Shown here: positions 52,823 through 62,094 of the stretch, piece after piece | How positions within the stretch are numbered: the stretch's first letter is position 1 | Layout: each line of letters starts with the position of its first letter | Assembly: GCA_018333075.1 (NCBI GenBank) | Contig: BORH01000003.1 | Span: 310,001-374,000, forward strand | Origin: Heyndrickxia sporothermodurans | Lineage (GTDB): Bacteria > Bacillota > Bacilli > Bacillales > Bacillaceae_C | Reading direction: 5' to 3' | DNA: 64,000 bases | Notes under the pieces: model-generated | Database searches by the model: none | Seen by the model: only the letters and a program-made list of their open reading frames with translations | What the model was told of the DNA's origin: nothing | Made by a program: the position numbers and the translations under genes

Positions 52823-53893
52823 TTACTTACCATAGTGATTTATCTCATCTACAAGAGTTTGTAATGCATTTCCTTCTTTGTAGGATTCCATTGCGGATTG
52901 ATATTTTTCTTTTTTTGTCATTACATAATCTAGGTTAGTCAGTAACGTTTCTTCGGAGATATTTTCTTCCTCTAATGTCAATGAATAACCCTTTTCCTCG
53001 AAGGATTTCGCATTTAGTATTTGATCTCCTCTGCTTTGTTGTTTGGTTAATGGAATAATAATCATAGGAATCTTCAATGCTAAAAATTCAAAAATAGCAT
53101 TAGAACCACCTCTTGTAATCACAATGTCTGTTGCAGCTAATATATCGGGCAGTTCATCATTGATGTATTCGAATTGTTTATACCCTGGAAATGTTAATAA
53201 CTCTTTATCAATATTTCCTTTTCCACACAGATGTACAACTTGGTATTTTTCAGTAAGTTGTTTCAAAGAAGCTCTTACAACTTCATTGATTTTTTTTGCA
53301 CCTAGACTTCCTCCCATTATCGTTAATATTGGACGATAGGTATTAAATCCAAGGAAGTCTCTTCCTTTTTCCCAAGACCCTTCTAATATTTCTTTTCGAA
53401 TCGGAGAGCCAATGACCATTGCTTTTGCTTCAGGAAAGTATTGCTTGGTCTCCGTAAAGGATGTAAAGATTTTTGTGGCAAATCTTTGAGAAATTTTATT
53501 TGCCAATCCGGGAGTCATATCACTTTCGTGAATGAATATCGGTATTTTTAATGATCTTGCGGCAATAATGACAGGTACTGAAACAAAACCACCTTTTGAA
53601 AAGACGATGCTTGGTTTAAGTTTCTTTAATATTCTTCTAGCCTGAACACAACCTCTAAGGACTCTGAAAATATCTTTAACATTTTCGAAATCTATATATC
53701 TTCTCAATTTTCCACTAGATATTCCATGATAAGGAATTCCAAGTTTCTCGATTAATTCTTTTTCAATTCCTTTTTTAGATCCTATATAATGAATATCCCA
53801 ATTTGAAACATTCATTTCTTTAATAATAGCTATATTTGGCGTAACATGACCGGCTGAACCCCCACCGGTAAATACAATTGTTTTTTTAGACAT
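52823..53893 (-). CDS. murG: MurG-type UDP-GlcNAc transferase (second copy likely)
   Basis: 356 residues, GT-B fold. N-terminal GGGSAGHVTPN, SKGGFVSVPVIIAA and the donor-binding end ITRGGSNAIFEFLALKIPMI, then TKQQSRGDQILNA. It transfers GlcNAc to lipid I on the inner membrane leaflet. It stands alone, not in a division/cell-wall cluster, so it may be a second copy (B. cereus-group genomes carry murG1 and murG2; from general knowledge). Start ATG with TAGGAGG upstream. Confidence 0.9.
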   Translation of the reverse strand: MSKKTIVFTGGGSAGHVTPNIAIIKEMNVSNWDIHYIGSKKGIEKELIEKLGIPYHGISSGKLRRYIDFENVKDIFRVLRGCVQARRILKKLKPSIVFSKGGFVSVPVIIAARSLKIPIFIHESDMTPGLANKISQRFATKIFTSFTETKQYFPEAKAMVIGSPIRKEILEGSWEKGRDFLGFNTYRPILTIMGGSLGAKKINEVVRASLKQLTEKYQVVHLCGKGNIDKELLTFPGYKQFEYINDELPDILAATDIVITRGGSNAIFEFLALKIPMIIIPLTKQQSRGDQILNAKSFEEKGYSLTLEEENISEETLLTNLDYVMTKKEKYQSAMESYKEGNALQTLVDEINHYGK

Positions 53894-54082
53894 ATTTCCT
53901 CCTATATAAATTAAGATGATGCATTATTAAATTATATCTTAATAATGGTGTTTCATGATAATATTCGTACTATTTTCTTATTTTTTTTCGCAAATTTATT
54001 AAATGTTACTATGAAGGATATATTATTTTAAGTTGAGAATTTGAAATAATATGAAGGCTATCTAATTATTGGGAGGTGGATT

Positions 54083-54532
54083 GTGAATAATCAATTATTT
54101 ACCTACACTACTTATATTGCCACAACTTCGGAAAAACTTTGGTTCGCACTGACTAATGGACAAGAAACTAAGAAATATTTTTTTGGACAGGAGATTCAGT
54201 CTAATTGGCAAGAAGGCACAGATGTTAAATACATAAGGGAAGATGGAAGTATTGCAGTTTACGGGAAAATCTTGAAATGTGAATATCCAAGTTTCCTTTC
54301 CTTTACTTGGGAAGTAGCAGGAGATGAAACCCCACGAAATCAACCAACAAAAGTACTTTTTACCATTAAGGCTATGGGATCCATGGTAAAGCTTTGTCTT
54401 AAACATGAGGGGCTAGTTGAAGAAGATTTTATTAATGATGAAGATACTTATGTGGGGCTTAATAATGGATGGCCAGCTATTATAAGCAATCTAAAGACTT
54501 TATTAGAAACAGGAAAAACTTTGCCTATATAA
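54083..54532 (+). CDS. AHSA1/SRPBCC-family protein
   Basis: 149 residues, START-like fold: YTTYIATTSEKLWFALTNGQ at the start, SFTWEVAGDE in the middle and NNGWPAIISNLKTLLE at the C-terminal helix. Members bind hydrophobic ligands or stabilise proteins; no specific function. GTG with GGGAGGTGG upstream. A terminator follows. Confidence 0.85.
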   Translation: MNNQLFTYTTYIATTSEKLWFALTNGQETKKYFFGQEIQSNWQEGTDVKYIREDGSIAVYGKILKCEYPSFLSFTWEVAGDETPRNQPTKVLFTIKAMGSMVKLCLKHEGLVEEDFINDEDTYVGLNNGWPAIISNLKTLLETGKTLPI

Positions 54533-54844
54533 AAAGCTTTAAATAATGAGAGGGTAGCATATATGCCGCCCTCTTTTTGGTTATAAAATATAGGTATTTT
54601 CCGTGATGTATACAATTTTATCATGCTCAAAATGTATCTTTAATCTTAAGAACATACTTCTATTAACTTAACCTTAAATTTACCTTAAATAAGTCATTAT
54701 TAATGGTTTTCTAATTTATTTTTAATTAAACTATTTTAGTATCAATTTTGTAAATTAAAGTGTAAAAATGACGATTGTAATTTATATAAAATATGATATT
54801 CTTTTAAAGTTGCATGGGTGTTAAAGAGAGGGAGTCTTGATAGG
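54533..54844. other. Upstream region of dlt operon 2
   Basis: About 310 bases. A terminator for the preceding gene lies at 54549-54582; after it the sequence is A+T-rich. A promoter for dltX2 must lie here, but no confident box pair was identified and it shows no obvious similarity to the region before dlt operon 1. Confidence 0.5.
54549..54582 (+). terminator. Terminator of the AHSA1 gene
   Basis: AGAGGG and CCCTCT form the stem with an inner GCATATATGC palindrome, followed by a T-run. Confidence 0.8.
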
Positions 54845-55000
54845 ATGAATGTATTTAAATCTTGCAAAAAACTATATAATCAGCTTTTTGTGAAAAAAAG
54901 TATAAGTACATTATATTATTTGTTCATTCTTATTTTACTTATTTTAATCTATGGATTTCACGACATGAGTGCAGGACCGTTTATATATAGTGAATTTTAG
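54845..55000 (+). CDS. dltX: DltX, small membrane protein (copy 2)
   Basis: 51 residues. A basic N-terminus, one membrane helix (LYYLFILILLILIYGFHD) and the invariant C-terminus MSAGPFIYSEF. ATG 54845 aligns end to end with copy 1. A longer frame starts at 54818 but has no ribosome site. AGAGGGAG upstream of the ATG. Leads dlt operon 2, 17 bases before dltA. Confidence 0.88.
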   Translation: MNVFKSCKKLYNQLFVKKSISTLYYLFILILLILIYGFHDMSAGPFIYSEF

Positions 55001-55017
55001 TGAAAGAAGGGGAAAAA

Positions 55018-56538
55018 ATGAAATTACTTCAATCCATTCAACAAATAGCTAGACAGCATCCAAATAAATTAGCTTTTGTGAATCAGGGTTCCCAACTATC
55101 TTATGGAGAATTATGGGAAAGATCTAATCGTTTAGCATCCAATATTCAAAAGCAAGCTATAGATTCGAAATCTCCTATAATTGTTTATGGGCATATGGGA
55201 CCAGAAATGATTGTTTCGTTTTTAGGCTGTGTCAAGTCAGGGCATCCTTATATTCCAGTGGATATGTCTATACCAATCGAGCGAATAAAAAAAATAATTG
55301 AAAGTTCAAATGCTTATTTAATTTTATCTACAGAGAGTTTTGAAAACAATTATTTTGACTCGAATTCTATTAAAATTATTGAATCTGAAGAACTTGAAGA
55401 AATTTTGACCGATGAGACCGAGATTATTTTGGAAAACAATTGGGTAAATGAGGATGATAACTTCTATATCATTTATACTTCGGGAAGTACAGGTAATCCA
55501 AAAGGGGTTCAAATTACAGCAAATAATCTACAAAGTTTCGTAGATTGGATGATAAGTGACTTCCCAATTGATAAGCAAGAGGTATTTTTAAATCAAGCAC
55601 CATTTTCGTTTGATTTATCAGTGATGGATTTATATCCATCACTATCCGTGGGTGGAACATTATTTGCAGTTACTAAAGAAATGGTTGGTAACCCGAAAGT
55701 ATTATTTAATGAATTAAAATACTCTAATATCAATGTTTGGACATCGACTCCATCTTTTGCGCAAATGTGTTTAATGGAACCGACATTTTCACAAGAAATG
55801 CTCCCAGAGCTAGAGGTATTTCTATTTTGTGGTGAAGTCTTAACAACAGATACTGCGAATCAGCTACTTGATCGTTTTCCGAATGCAAAGATTTTTAATT
55901 TATATGGACCGACGGAAGCTACAGTTGCAGTATCTATGATTGAAGTTACAAAAGAAATGATAGCAACACATGATGTGTTACCAATAGGACGATGTAAGGG
56001 AGATACAAAGCTTTTCATTGTAGATGAAAATGGAAAGCAACTTCCAGATGGAGAAAAAGGTGAAATGATTATTGCTGGTCCAAGTGTTAGCAAAGGATAT
56101 TTGGGAGAAGAAGGTTTAACAGCAAAATCTTTCTTTATTCAAGAGGGTGAAAGAGCTTATAAAACGGGTGATGCAGGTTATATAAAAAACGGATTGCTCT
56201 ATTATAAAGGAAGGCTTGATTTTCAAGTGAAGGTTCATGGATTTCGAATGGAATTGGAAGAAATTGAAAATAATATAGGAAAATCTCAATTTGTTGAGGC
56301 CTGTGTTGTTGTCCCTGTTTATCGTGATGAGAAAATTGATTATTTAACTGCTTTTGTAGTCCCAGCAAAGCATTCATTTGAAAAGGAATTTCAGCTAACA
56401 AGTGCAATTAAGAAAGAGTTGAGTGCAATGTTGCCAGCATACATGATTCCAAGAAAATTTTCTTACATTTCTCAATTGCCAATGACTCCAAATGGCAAGG
56501 CTGATCGTAAGAAATTATTACAAGAGGTAATGTCATGA
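55018..56538 (+). CDS. dltA: D-alanine:carrier-protein ligase DltA (copy 2)
   Basis: 506 residues. P-loop YTSGSTGNPKGVQIT, NLYGPTEATVAV, AYKTGDAGYI and the catalytic lysine in TPNGKADRK. All active-site residues are intact, so copy 2 is functional by sequence. GTG at 55000 overlaps the AAGGGG ribosome site; ATG 55018 is preferred. Overlaps dltB by four bases (ATGA). Confidence 0.96.
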   Translation: MKLLQSIQQIARQHPNKLAFVNQGSQLSYGELWERSNRLASNIQKQAIDSKSPIIVYGHMGPEMIVSFLGCVKSGHPYIPVDMSIPIERIKKIIESSNAYLILSTESFENNYFDSNSIKIIESEELEEILTDETEIILENNWVNEDDNFYIIYTSGSTGNPKGVQITANNLQSFVDWMISDFPIDKQEVFLNQAPFSFDLSVMDLYPSLSVGGTLFAVTKEMVGNPKVLFNELKYSNINVWTSTPSFAQMCLMEPTFSQEMLPELEVFLFCGEVLTTDTANQLLDRFPNAKIFNLYGPTEATVAVSMIEVTKEMIATHDVLPIGRCKGDTKLFIVDENGKQLPDGEKGEMIIAGPSVSKGYLGEEGLTAKSFFIQEGERAYKTGDAGYIKNGLLYYKGRLDFQVKVHGFRMELEEIENNIGKSQFVEACVVVPVYRDEKIDYLTAFVVPAKHSFEKEFQLTSAIKKELSAMLPAYMIPRKFSYISQLPMTPNGKADRKKLLQEVMS

Positions 56539-57701
56539 TTCCTTATGAATCCTTTCTCTTTTTCTTTATAATAGCTATTTTACTATTACCGACGATTATC
56601 CTTGGTTTAATGGGAAAAACAAGTAAGGCTTATAATATGGTGGTAACAGTAATCATTTTAGCGATCATTTTTGCTAATAGTTTTTTAGGAATAATGTCGC
56701 TAATTCTCTTTACTATTTGGCAGGTTGTTCTTGTAAAAGGATATGCTTCTTATAGAAGTAGAGATAATAAAACATCTATTTTTTGCTTTGCAATGGCTGC
56801 GGCCATTTTGCCATTAGCATTGGTGAAGCTCTTTCCTATTTTTGGATTACATCATTTATTTGGATTTTTGGGGATATCGTATTTAACTTTTAAAGCTGTT
56901 CAAATGGTGATTGAGATTAGAGACGGATTGATAAAGGAACATATCCCATTACTAGATTTTTTATATTTTTTATTGTTCTTTCCAACTATTTCGTCTGGTC
57001 CAATCGATCGTTGGAGAAGGTTTGAAAAAGATCGTCTAACACCTTGTACAAAGGAACAATATCGAGAGTACTTGTATCTAGGGATTAATCATATTTTTAA
57101 AGGCTTTTTGTATAAATTCATCATCGCCTATTTAATTCATCACGATGTATTAGCTTATTTACCGATTAATCCTTTTGTTTCTATTCCACGTTTTTGGGCA
57201 GATGTTCTTTATATGTACTCATATAGTATGTATTTATTCTTCGACTTTGCCGGATACAGTGCATTTGCTATAGGTATAAGCTATATAATGGGAATTAAAA
57301 CACCAGAGAACTTTAATCTTCCATTTATCAGCAGAAATATAAAGGACTTCTGGAATCGTTGGCATATGACCCTTTCTTTTTGGTTTAGAGATTATGTATA
57401 TATGCGTTTTGTGTTTTGGATGACCAAGAAGAAATGGATTAAAAACCGTTATTCTGTGTCCAATCTTGGATATTTACTTTTATTTCTAATTATGGGGCTA
57501 TGGCATGGAATTGCCCTTCAATATATTGTATACGGTCTGTATCATGCGTGTTTAATCATTGGATTTGATTATTTTGATCGATGGAACCGAAAAAAGAAGT
57601 TTTGGCCGAAGAATAAGGTTACACATGTTGTATCGGTCATCATAACCTTCCATTTTATATGCTTTGGTTTTTACATCTTTTCAGGGCAGTTATTTCACTA
57701 G
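56535..57701 (+). CDS. dltB: Teichoic acid D-alanyltransferase DltB (copy 2)
   Basis: 388 residues, MBOAT family with FWNRWHMTLSFWFRDY and GLWHGIALQY (catalytic His). N-terminal 12 codons are almost identical to copy 1 at the DNA level (35 of 36 bases), as is a 47-base run in the last third, while intermediate parts (IMGKTSKAYNMVVTVIILA vs copy 1) differ. Intact and probably active. Confidence 0.95.
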   Translation: MIPYESFLFFFIIAILLLPTIILGLMGKTSKAYNMVVTVIILAIIFANSFLGIMSLILFTIWQVVLVKGYASYRSRDNKTSIFCFAMAAAILPLALVKLFPIFGLHHLFGFLGISYLTFKAVQMVIEIRDGLIKEHIPLLDFLYFLLFFPTISSGPIDRWRRFEKDRLTPCTKEQYREYLYLGINHIFKGFLYKFIIAYLIHHDVLAYLPINPFVSIPRFWADVLYMYSYSMYLFFDFAGYSAFAIGISYIMGIKTPENFNLPFISRNIKDFWNRWHMTLSFWFRDYVYMRFVFWMTKKKWIKNRYSVSNLGYLLLFLIMGLWHGIALQYIVYGLYHACLIIGFDYFDRWNRKKKFWPKNKVTHVVSVIITFHFICFGFYIFSGQLFH

Positions 57702-57804
57702 GATGGAATAACAATATTAAATCATAGTTTACTTAAAATAAAATTAATTTTTGACATCTTTCTTCAATGGTAGAGAAAGGGTCTTTCTAAAAGGAGAATA
57801 AAAA
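57702..57804 (+). promoter_or_regulatory. Conserved dltB-dltC intergenic element (copy 2)
   Basis: 103-base spacer. Starts with bases near-identical to copy 1 (ATTAAATCATAGTTTACTT). At the matching place it has CTTTCT (57758-57763) and AGAAAG (57774-57779), a stem of different sequence. AGAAAG can also pair with a second CTTTCT (57783-57788), giving two mutually exclusive hairpins just upstream of the AAAAGGAGAA ribosome site. Confidence 0.6.
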
Positions 57805-58038
57805 ATGGATAAACAAGAAGTATTTAGTATTTTAGCAGAGGTTTGCCAAGATGAGGTAGTTATTGAAAATCCGGATATTGATCTATTTGAAGAAGGCTTA
57901 TTAGATTCATTCGGAATCATAAATTTATTGGTTGAAGTAGAAGGACGTTTAGGTATTACTGTTCCAATTACTGAATTTACACGTGAGGAGTGGAACACCC
58001 CGAATAATATTGCTCAGAAATTAGCTGAACGAGAATGA
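57805..58038 (+). CDS. dltC: D-alanyl carrier protein DltC (copy 2)
   Basis: 77 residues with the phosphopantetheine serine in GLLDSFGIINL. Seven conservative or near-conservative differences from copy 1, none in the region of the attachment serine. Overlaps dltD by four bases. The two carriers would be expected to serve either DltA and DltB, but this is an inference. Confidence 0.96.
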   Translation: MDKQEVFSILAEVCQDEVVIENPDIDLFEEGLLDSFGIINLLVEVEGRLGITVPITEFTREEWNTPNNIAQKLAERE

Positions 58039-59210
58039 AGAAATTTTCTTTTGCACCAATGATTATAGCCGTTGTGCTATTTTTAATATTTGTTTTTTTT
58101 CCAAATAAGTGGTTAGAACATTTTATTACTGATGAAAAGGTAGAAAGTGCCTCAACTGAATTGAGTCCATTAATGTTTCAAGGTGAACTTATTCAATCTA
58201 AAATGCTAGCAAATAAAAAGTACTATCCGATTTATGGTTCTTCGGAGTTGTCTCGATTTGATCCGTTTCATCCTTCAAACTTTTTTAGGGCGAATGTAAA
58301 AGGTTGTGAACCTTTTTTAGTTGGTCGTGGTGGAACACAATCAATCATACAATTTATGAATTTAGCGTCTCATGCCGATCAGTTAAAAGGGAAAAAGCTT
58401 GTCTTTATTGTTTCACCCCAATGGTTTCATAAAGGTGGAATTGATGAATTTCATTTTGCACCAAATTATTCGATGCTACAGGCATATGATTTAGCTTTTA
58501 ATAAAACGATTGATCCGACATTAAAGAAGGAAGCGATTCGTAGACTTTTACAATTTGATGTAATTAAAAGGGATCGTTTACTTTCAACTTTATTTAAATC
58601 TGAGTTAGAATCTTCAGGTCATTTAAGCTTAAAAGAAAAGGCAGTGAAACCTTTAGCTTATGTGAATATGCAGCTTCTAAAAAAGAAAGACTTATATTAT
58701 TCGATCATCGGACATTATAAGAGAAATCTTCATATGAAATCTGATTTAGTTAAAGATAAGTCTTGGAATGAGCTTGAAAAGGAAGCAACTCAATATGGAA
58801 AGGCTAGGGCAAATAATAACCCTTTCCATGTTTCTAATCAATATTATGAGAAGAAAATAGCGCCTAAATTGGATACATTAAAAAATAGGAAAACAGAAAC
58901 ATCATTTGCACATTCTGTAGAATATAAAGACTTTCAAATGATATTAAATCTTTTGAAGGAAAAAGGAGCTAAGCCTTTATTTGTTTCTCTGCCTGTAAAC
59001 GGAAAATGGTATGACTATACAGGTTTTCCAAAAGAAGGACGCGATATATACTATAATAAAATAAGAAACCAAGTATCTAGAGCTGGATTTCCATTGGCTG
59101 ATTTTTCAGGTCATGAATATGATCCTTACTTTTTAAAGGATACGATGCATATTGCCTGGAAAGGTTGGGTTTATATGGATAGGGAAATGGTGAAGCATTG
59201 GAAGCAATAA
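58035..59210 (+). CDS. dltD: D-alanylation protein DltD (copy 2)
   Basis: 391 residues, same length as copy 1. N-terminal anchor, nucleophile motif PIYGSSELSRFDP, GRGGTQS, and the C-terminal LKDTMHIAWKGW with the Asp/His pair. The middle third (about 150-280) is the most diverged between the copies. Followed by a GC-rich terminator and the serine hydrolase gene. Confidence 0.95.
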   Translation: MKKFSFAPMIIAVVLFLIFVFFPNKWLEHFITDEKVESASTELSPLMFQGELIQSKMLANKKYYPIYGSSELSRFDPFHPSNFFRANVKGCEPFLVGRGGTQSIIQFMNLASHADQLKGKKLVFIVSPQWFHKGGIDEFHFAPNYSMLQAYDLAFNKTIDPTLKKEAIRRLLQFDVIKRDRLLSTLFKSELESSGHLSLKEKAVKPLAYVNMQLLKKKDLYYSIIGHYKRNLHMKSDLVKDKSWNELEKEATQYGKARANNNPFHVSNQYYEKKIAPKLDTLKNRKTETSFAHSVEYKDFQMILNLLKEKGAKPLFVSLPVNGKWYDYTGFPKEGRDIYYNKIRNQVSRAGFPLADFSGHEYDPYFLKDTMHIAWKGWVYMDREMVKHWKQ

Positions 59211-59237
59211 AAAAGCAGGGGACCCCCTGCTTTTGCT
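59211..59237 (+). terminator. Terminator of dlt operon 2
   Basis: AAAAGCAGG (59211-59219) pairs with CCTGCTTTT (59226-59234) around GGGACC; the inner bases can also pair. Followed by GCTTT. Some readthrough into the hydrolase gene is possible. Confidence 0.75.
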
Positions 59238-59291
59238 TTACAAAGGAACAGGATTTCCTAGATAAAATCACGAGGCTAAGGAGCTCTTATT

Positions 59292-60479
59292 ATGCAAAAG
59301 AGAGAAGATTATTTGAAAAAGAAGAGACAGAAAAAAAGAAAGGCATTTCACATAATCACCTATATTTCTCTGATATTCAGTTCAGCTTTTTTGTTCTTAG
59401 CGTTTCATTATTTTTTCGATGAGAAGCCAAAAGAAGAGGCATCACTATTTAGAAAAAACCTAAAGTTTCAAACAAATAATTCTTCAGCTAGACCGTTAAC
59501 GATGAAGGAAGGCAAACACACGATAGATAAATATTTGAAAAAAATAGGTTTTAATGGGACTGCGGTGGTTGTTAAGGATGGTACAATTTTGTTAAATAAA
59601 GGTTATGGTTTTTCTAATTTAACAAAAAACAGCTATAATCACTCAAGTACTGTTTTTTATATCGGCTCGATTACAAAATCTTTTGTTTCTACTGCTATTA
59701 TGCAATTACAGGAGCAGGGAAGACTTAATGTAAATAATCCTTTATCTATGTATATTCCGTTTTTTCCACATGCAGAAGAAATCACTTTAAATGAATTACT
59801 TACTCATACATCTGGTATTCCTCGAAGAGAAGAGACGAGTGAAAAATTAACTAAGCAGCAATTAATTAATAAAATTGCTAGCAGTGCAAAATATCTAACC
59901 TCGACTCCTGGAACAAAATGGGGTTATTCGGATTCAAATTACTCCATTTTAGGTTATATAGTTGAGAAGGTTAGTGGTATGCCATTACATGAATATATTA
60001 AGAAAAATATATTTCAAGTAGCTGGTATGAAGCATTCTGGATTTGGCAACGCGTTGCTTAGAGATAAGAACACTTCAAGTGGATATAAAAAAGTATGGGG
60101 GGTTTATTATTCTCCTGGAATGCCAGATTTTTCACAGGTTTTTGGGTGTGGAGATATTTATACAACGGCATATGATTTATATAAATTTGATCATGCATTA
60201 GCAACTGGAAAACTTGTAACAAAAGAAAGCTATAAACAAATATTTACTCCCCATCAATCAAATTATGGTTATGGATGGTATATTAATCGAAAAGGTTGGT
60301 CTGTTAAGCCTGGAATTTATTCAAATCATGGTGTATTACCAGGTTGGAATAGTGTGAATAGCTTTTCACCAGAAGGTAAGACATACGTAATTTTATTATC
60401 AAATATACAAAATAAAATAAAAAACATAGGAAAAGTTAATAAGAAAATTTATATGAAGCTTGCATATATACACCATTAA
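59292..60479 (+). CDS. Membrane-anchored class-C serine hydrolase (FmtA/PBP-like)
   Basis: 395 residues. Lysine-rich cytosolic start, one anchor helix (about 22-40), then an extracytoplasmic beta-lactamase/D,D-peptidase fold: SxxK motif SITK (126-129), a YSD motif at 212-214 in the place of Tyr-x-Asn, and HG (346-347) in place of the K-T-G-type motif, plus LLTHTSGIP. This class includes D,D-carboxypeptidases and FmtA, which removes D-alanine from teichoic acids. Its place just behind dlt operon 2 supports, but does not prove, a D-alanyl esterase role. AAGGAG lies eight bases before the ATG. Confidence 0.88.
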   Translation: MQKREDYLKKKRQKKRKAFHIITYISLIFSSAFLFLAFHYFFDEKPKEEASLFRKNLKFQTNNSSARPLTMKEGKHTIDKYLKKIGFNGTAVVVKDGTILLNKGYGFSNLTKNSYNHSSTVFYIGSITKSFVSTAIMQLQEQGRLNVNNPLSMYIPFFPHAEEITLNELLTHTSGIPRREETSEKLTKQQLINKIASSAKYLTSTPGTKWGYSDSNYSILGYIVEKVSGMPLHEYIKKNIFQVAGMKHSGFGNALLRDKNTSSGYKKVWGVYYSPGMPDFSQVFGCGDIYTTAYDLYKFDHALATGKLVTKESYKQIFTPHQSNYGYGWYINRKGWSVKPGIYSNHGVLPGWNSVNSFSPEGKTYVILLSNIQNKIKNIGKVNKKIYMKLAYIHH

Positions 60480-60509
60480 TCATATGGGGAATTATGAAAA
60501 GTAATGTAA

Positions 60510-60560
60510 AAAGGGGCAGTCCTAAAAGAAGTGTATCAGACACTTACGGACTACCCTTTA
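60510..60560. terminator. Terminator, serine hydrolase / MFS gene
   Basis: The stem pairs AAAGGGGCAGTCC with GGACTACCCTTT (one mismatch) and includes an internal AGTGT/ACACT helix. It lies between convergent genes and can serve both. Confidence 0.7.
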
Positions 60561-60564
60561 ATTA

Positions 60565-62094
60565 TTATTCATCATTCTGTTTTGAAGAAAGAACCTCTTT
60601 TTTCAAAAACCAACAAAGAATGAAGGAAATAATAGTTAAGAAAAAGGCATAAGAATAGATATGCTGGAATGATTCAATAAAAATCGTCTTAATTGTTGTA
60701 TATAGCTCTGATGGAAGTCCTTTAGGAATTCCTCCAGCAGCTAAGCTATTCATATGCTCTGACATGCTCTTGGGCAATTTGTCGCCTAATTCTCCTAAAT
60801 CAGAAGTCAGTGTGGAAGATAGGAGTGTACCAAAAATGCTTACTCCAACTGTTGCTCCAATCGATTGGAATAATGGTACTGTTGCAAGTGCAATTCCTCT
60901 ATGCTTTTTTTCAACAGACTCCTGAACGATTAAATTATCTCCTCCAAACATAACACCTAAACCAAGACCTGCGATGAGAAAGAAGATAATTATTTGGACA
61001 ATTGTTGTATGAATGTTCATATGTGAAAATAGATAGAAGCCAATAATTGGCATGATAAATGCAATGCCAAATAACTCACGATAACGAACTTTCGTTAATA
61101 AAAATCCGCATACCATGGCTGACACAACCGCACCAACCATCATAGGCAAAGTTAAATATCCTGCTTCGGTTGGAGTAAGTCCTAAAACATTTTGAGCGAA
61201 ATAAGGGAATGATGAAAATGATCCCATAAGACCGACACCGACTGTAAAAACAATCATAGATAATACTAAAATGTTACGATTTTTAAATAAATGTAAAGGA
61301 ATAATGGGCTCTTTTACTTTAGATTCTACCCAAATAAAAATACCGATTAATAATACTCCTAAGCAAAGCAAGCTGATAATTAAGGGTGAACCCCATGAAT
61401 ATCCTTCATTTTCAATTAAAACAGGCGTAATTAATAATGAAATAATGGAAGATATTAAAAGAAGAGCACCTATCCAGTCGATCGTTACCTTCTTTGTTTC
61501 CATTTGTTCTTTTAAACCACTGGCTAAAAGCAAGGCTGCTAGAACACCAACTGGAATGTTTACAAAGAAAATCCAATGCCAGCTTATTTGATCAACAAAG
61601 AAGCCTCCCATTAACGGTCCCAATAGCATTGGAATAAACATAATTGGTCCCATAAATCCTTGAACCTTTGCCCTTTGCTCAACAGGAAATAAGTCACTTG
61701 AAATAGTCATTGCAAGAGGCATTAATCCTCCTGCTCCTAAACCTTGAATTCCACGGCCAATTAATAACATCGTCATTGAGTGGGACAAGCCACAAACAAT
61801 TGATCCACCAATGAAGAAAGCCATTGAGATTAAATACACTTTTTTTCTACCAAATAAATCTGCTAGTTTCCCTAAAATCGGCATGAATGCGGAGAGCGAA
61901 AGCATATATACACCAGCTACCCAACCATACAAGGATAATCCTCCTAGATCCTTAATGATTGTTGGCATTGCTGTATTTACAATTGTTTCATCGAGCTCTG
62001 AAAATATGAGCCCTATAATTAACCCCATCATTACAAGAATTTTATTGCTTTTATTTGTTAGAAGAGGCTCCTCCTTGATTATTGCATTTTCCAT
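60565..62094 (-). CDS. DHA2-family (14-TM) drug exporter, EmrB/QacA type
   Basis: 509 residues, 14 membrane helices. Motif D1 LDETIVNTAMPTI in TM1, motif A in GKLADLFGRKKVYL and motif C in GPLMGGFFVDQISW. An H+-coupled exporter of drugs or lipophilic compounds; the substrate is unknown. ATG after AAAGGAA. No local regulator seen. Monocistronic. Confidence 0.93.
   Translation of the reverse strand: MENAIIKEEPLLTNKSNKILVMMGLIIGLIFSELDETIVNTAMPTIIKDLGGLSLYGWVAGVYMLSLSAFMPILGKLADLFGRKKVYLISMAFFIGGSIVCGLSHSMTMLLIGRGIQGLGAGGLMPLAMTISSDLFPVEQRAKVQGFMGPIMFIPMLLGPLMGGFFVDQISWHWIFFVNIPVGVLAALLLASGLKEQMETKKVTIDWIGALLLISSIISLLITPVLIENEGYSWGSPLIISLLCLGVLLIGIFIWVESKVKEPIIPLHLFKNRNILVLSMIVFTVGVGLMGSFSSFPYFAQNVLGLTPTEAGYLTLPMMVGAVVSAMVCGFLLTKVRYRELFGIAFIMPIIGFYLFSHMNIHTTIVQIIIFFLIAGLGLGVMFGGDNLIVQESVEKKHRGIALATVPLFQSIGATVGVSIFGTLLSSTLTSDLGELGDKLPKSMSEHMNSLAAGGIPKGLPSELYTTIKTIFIESFQHIYSYAFFLTIISFILCWFLKKEVLSSKQNDE

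Noticed and set aside
35640-59210. The two dlt operons as an assembly duplication
   Set aside because: They differ at the protein and synonymous level through most of their length and have different flanks, so they are true paralogs.
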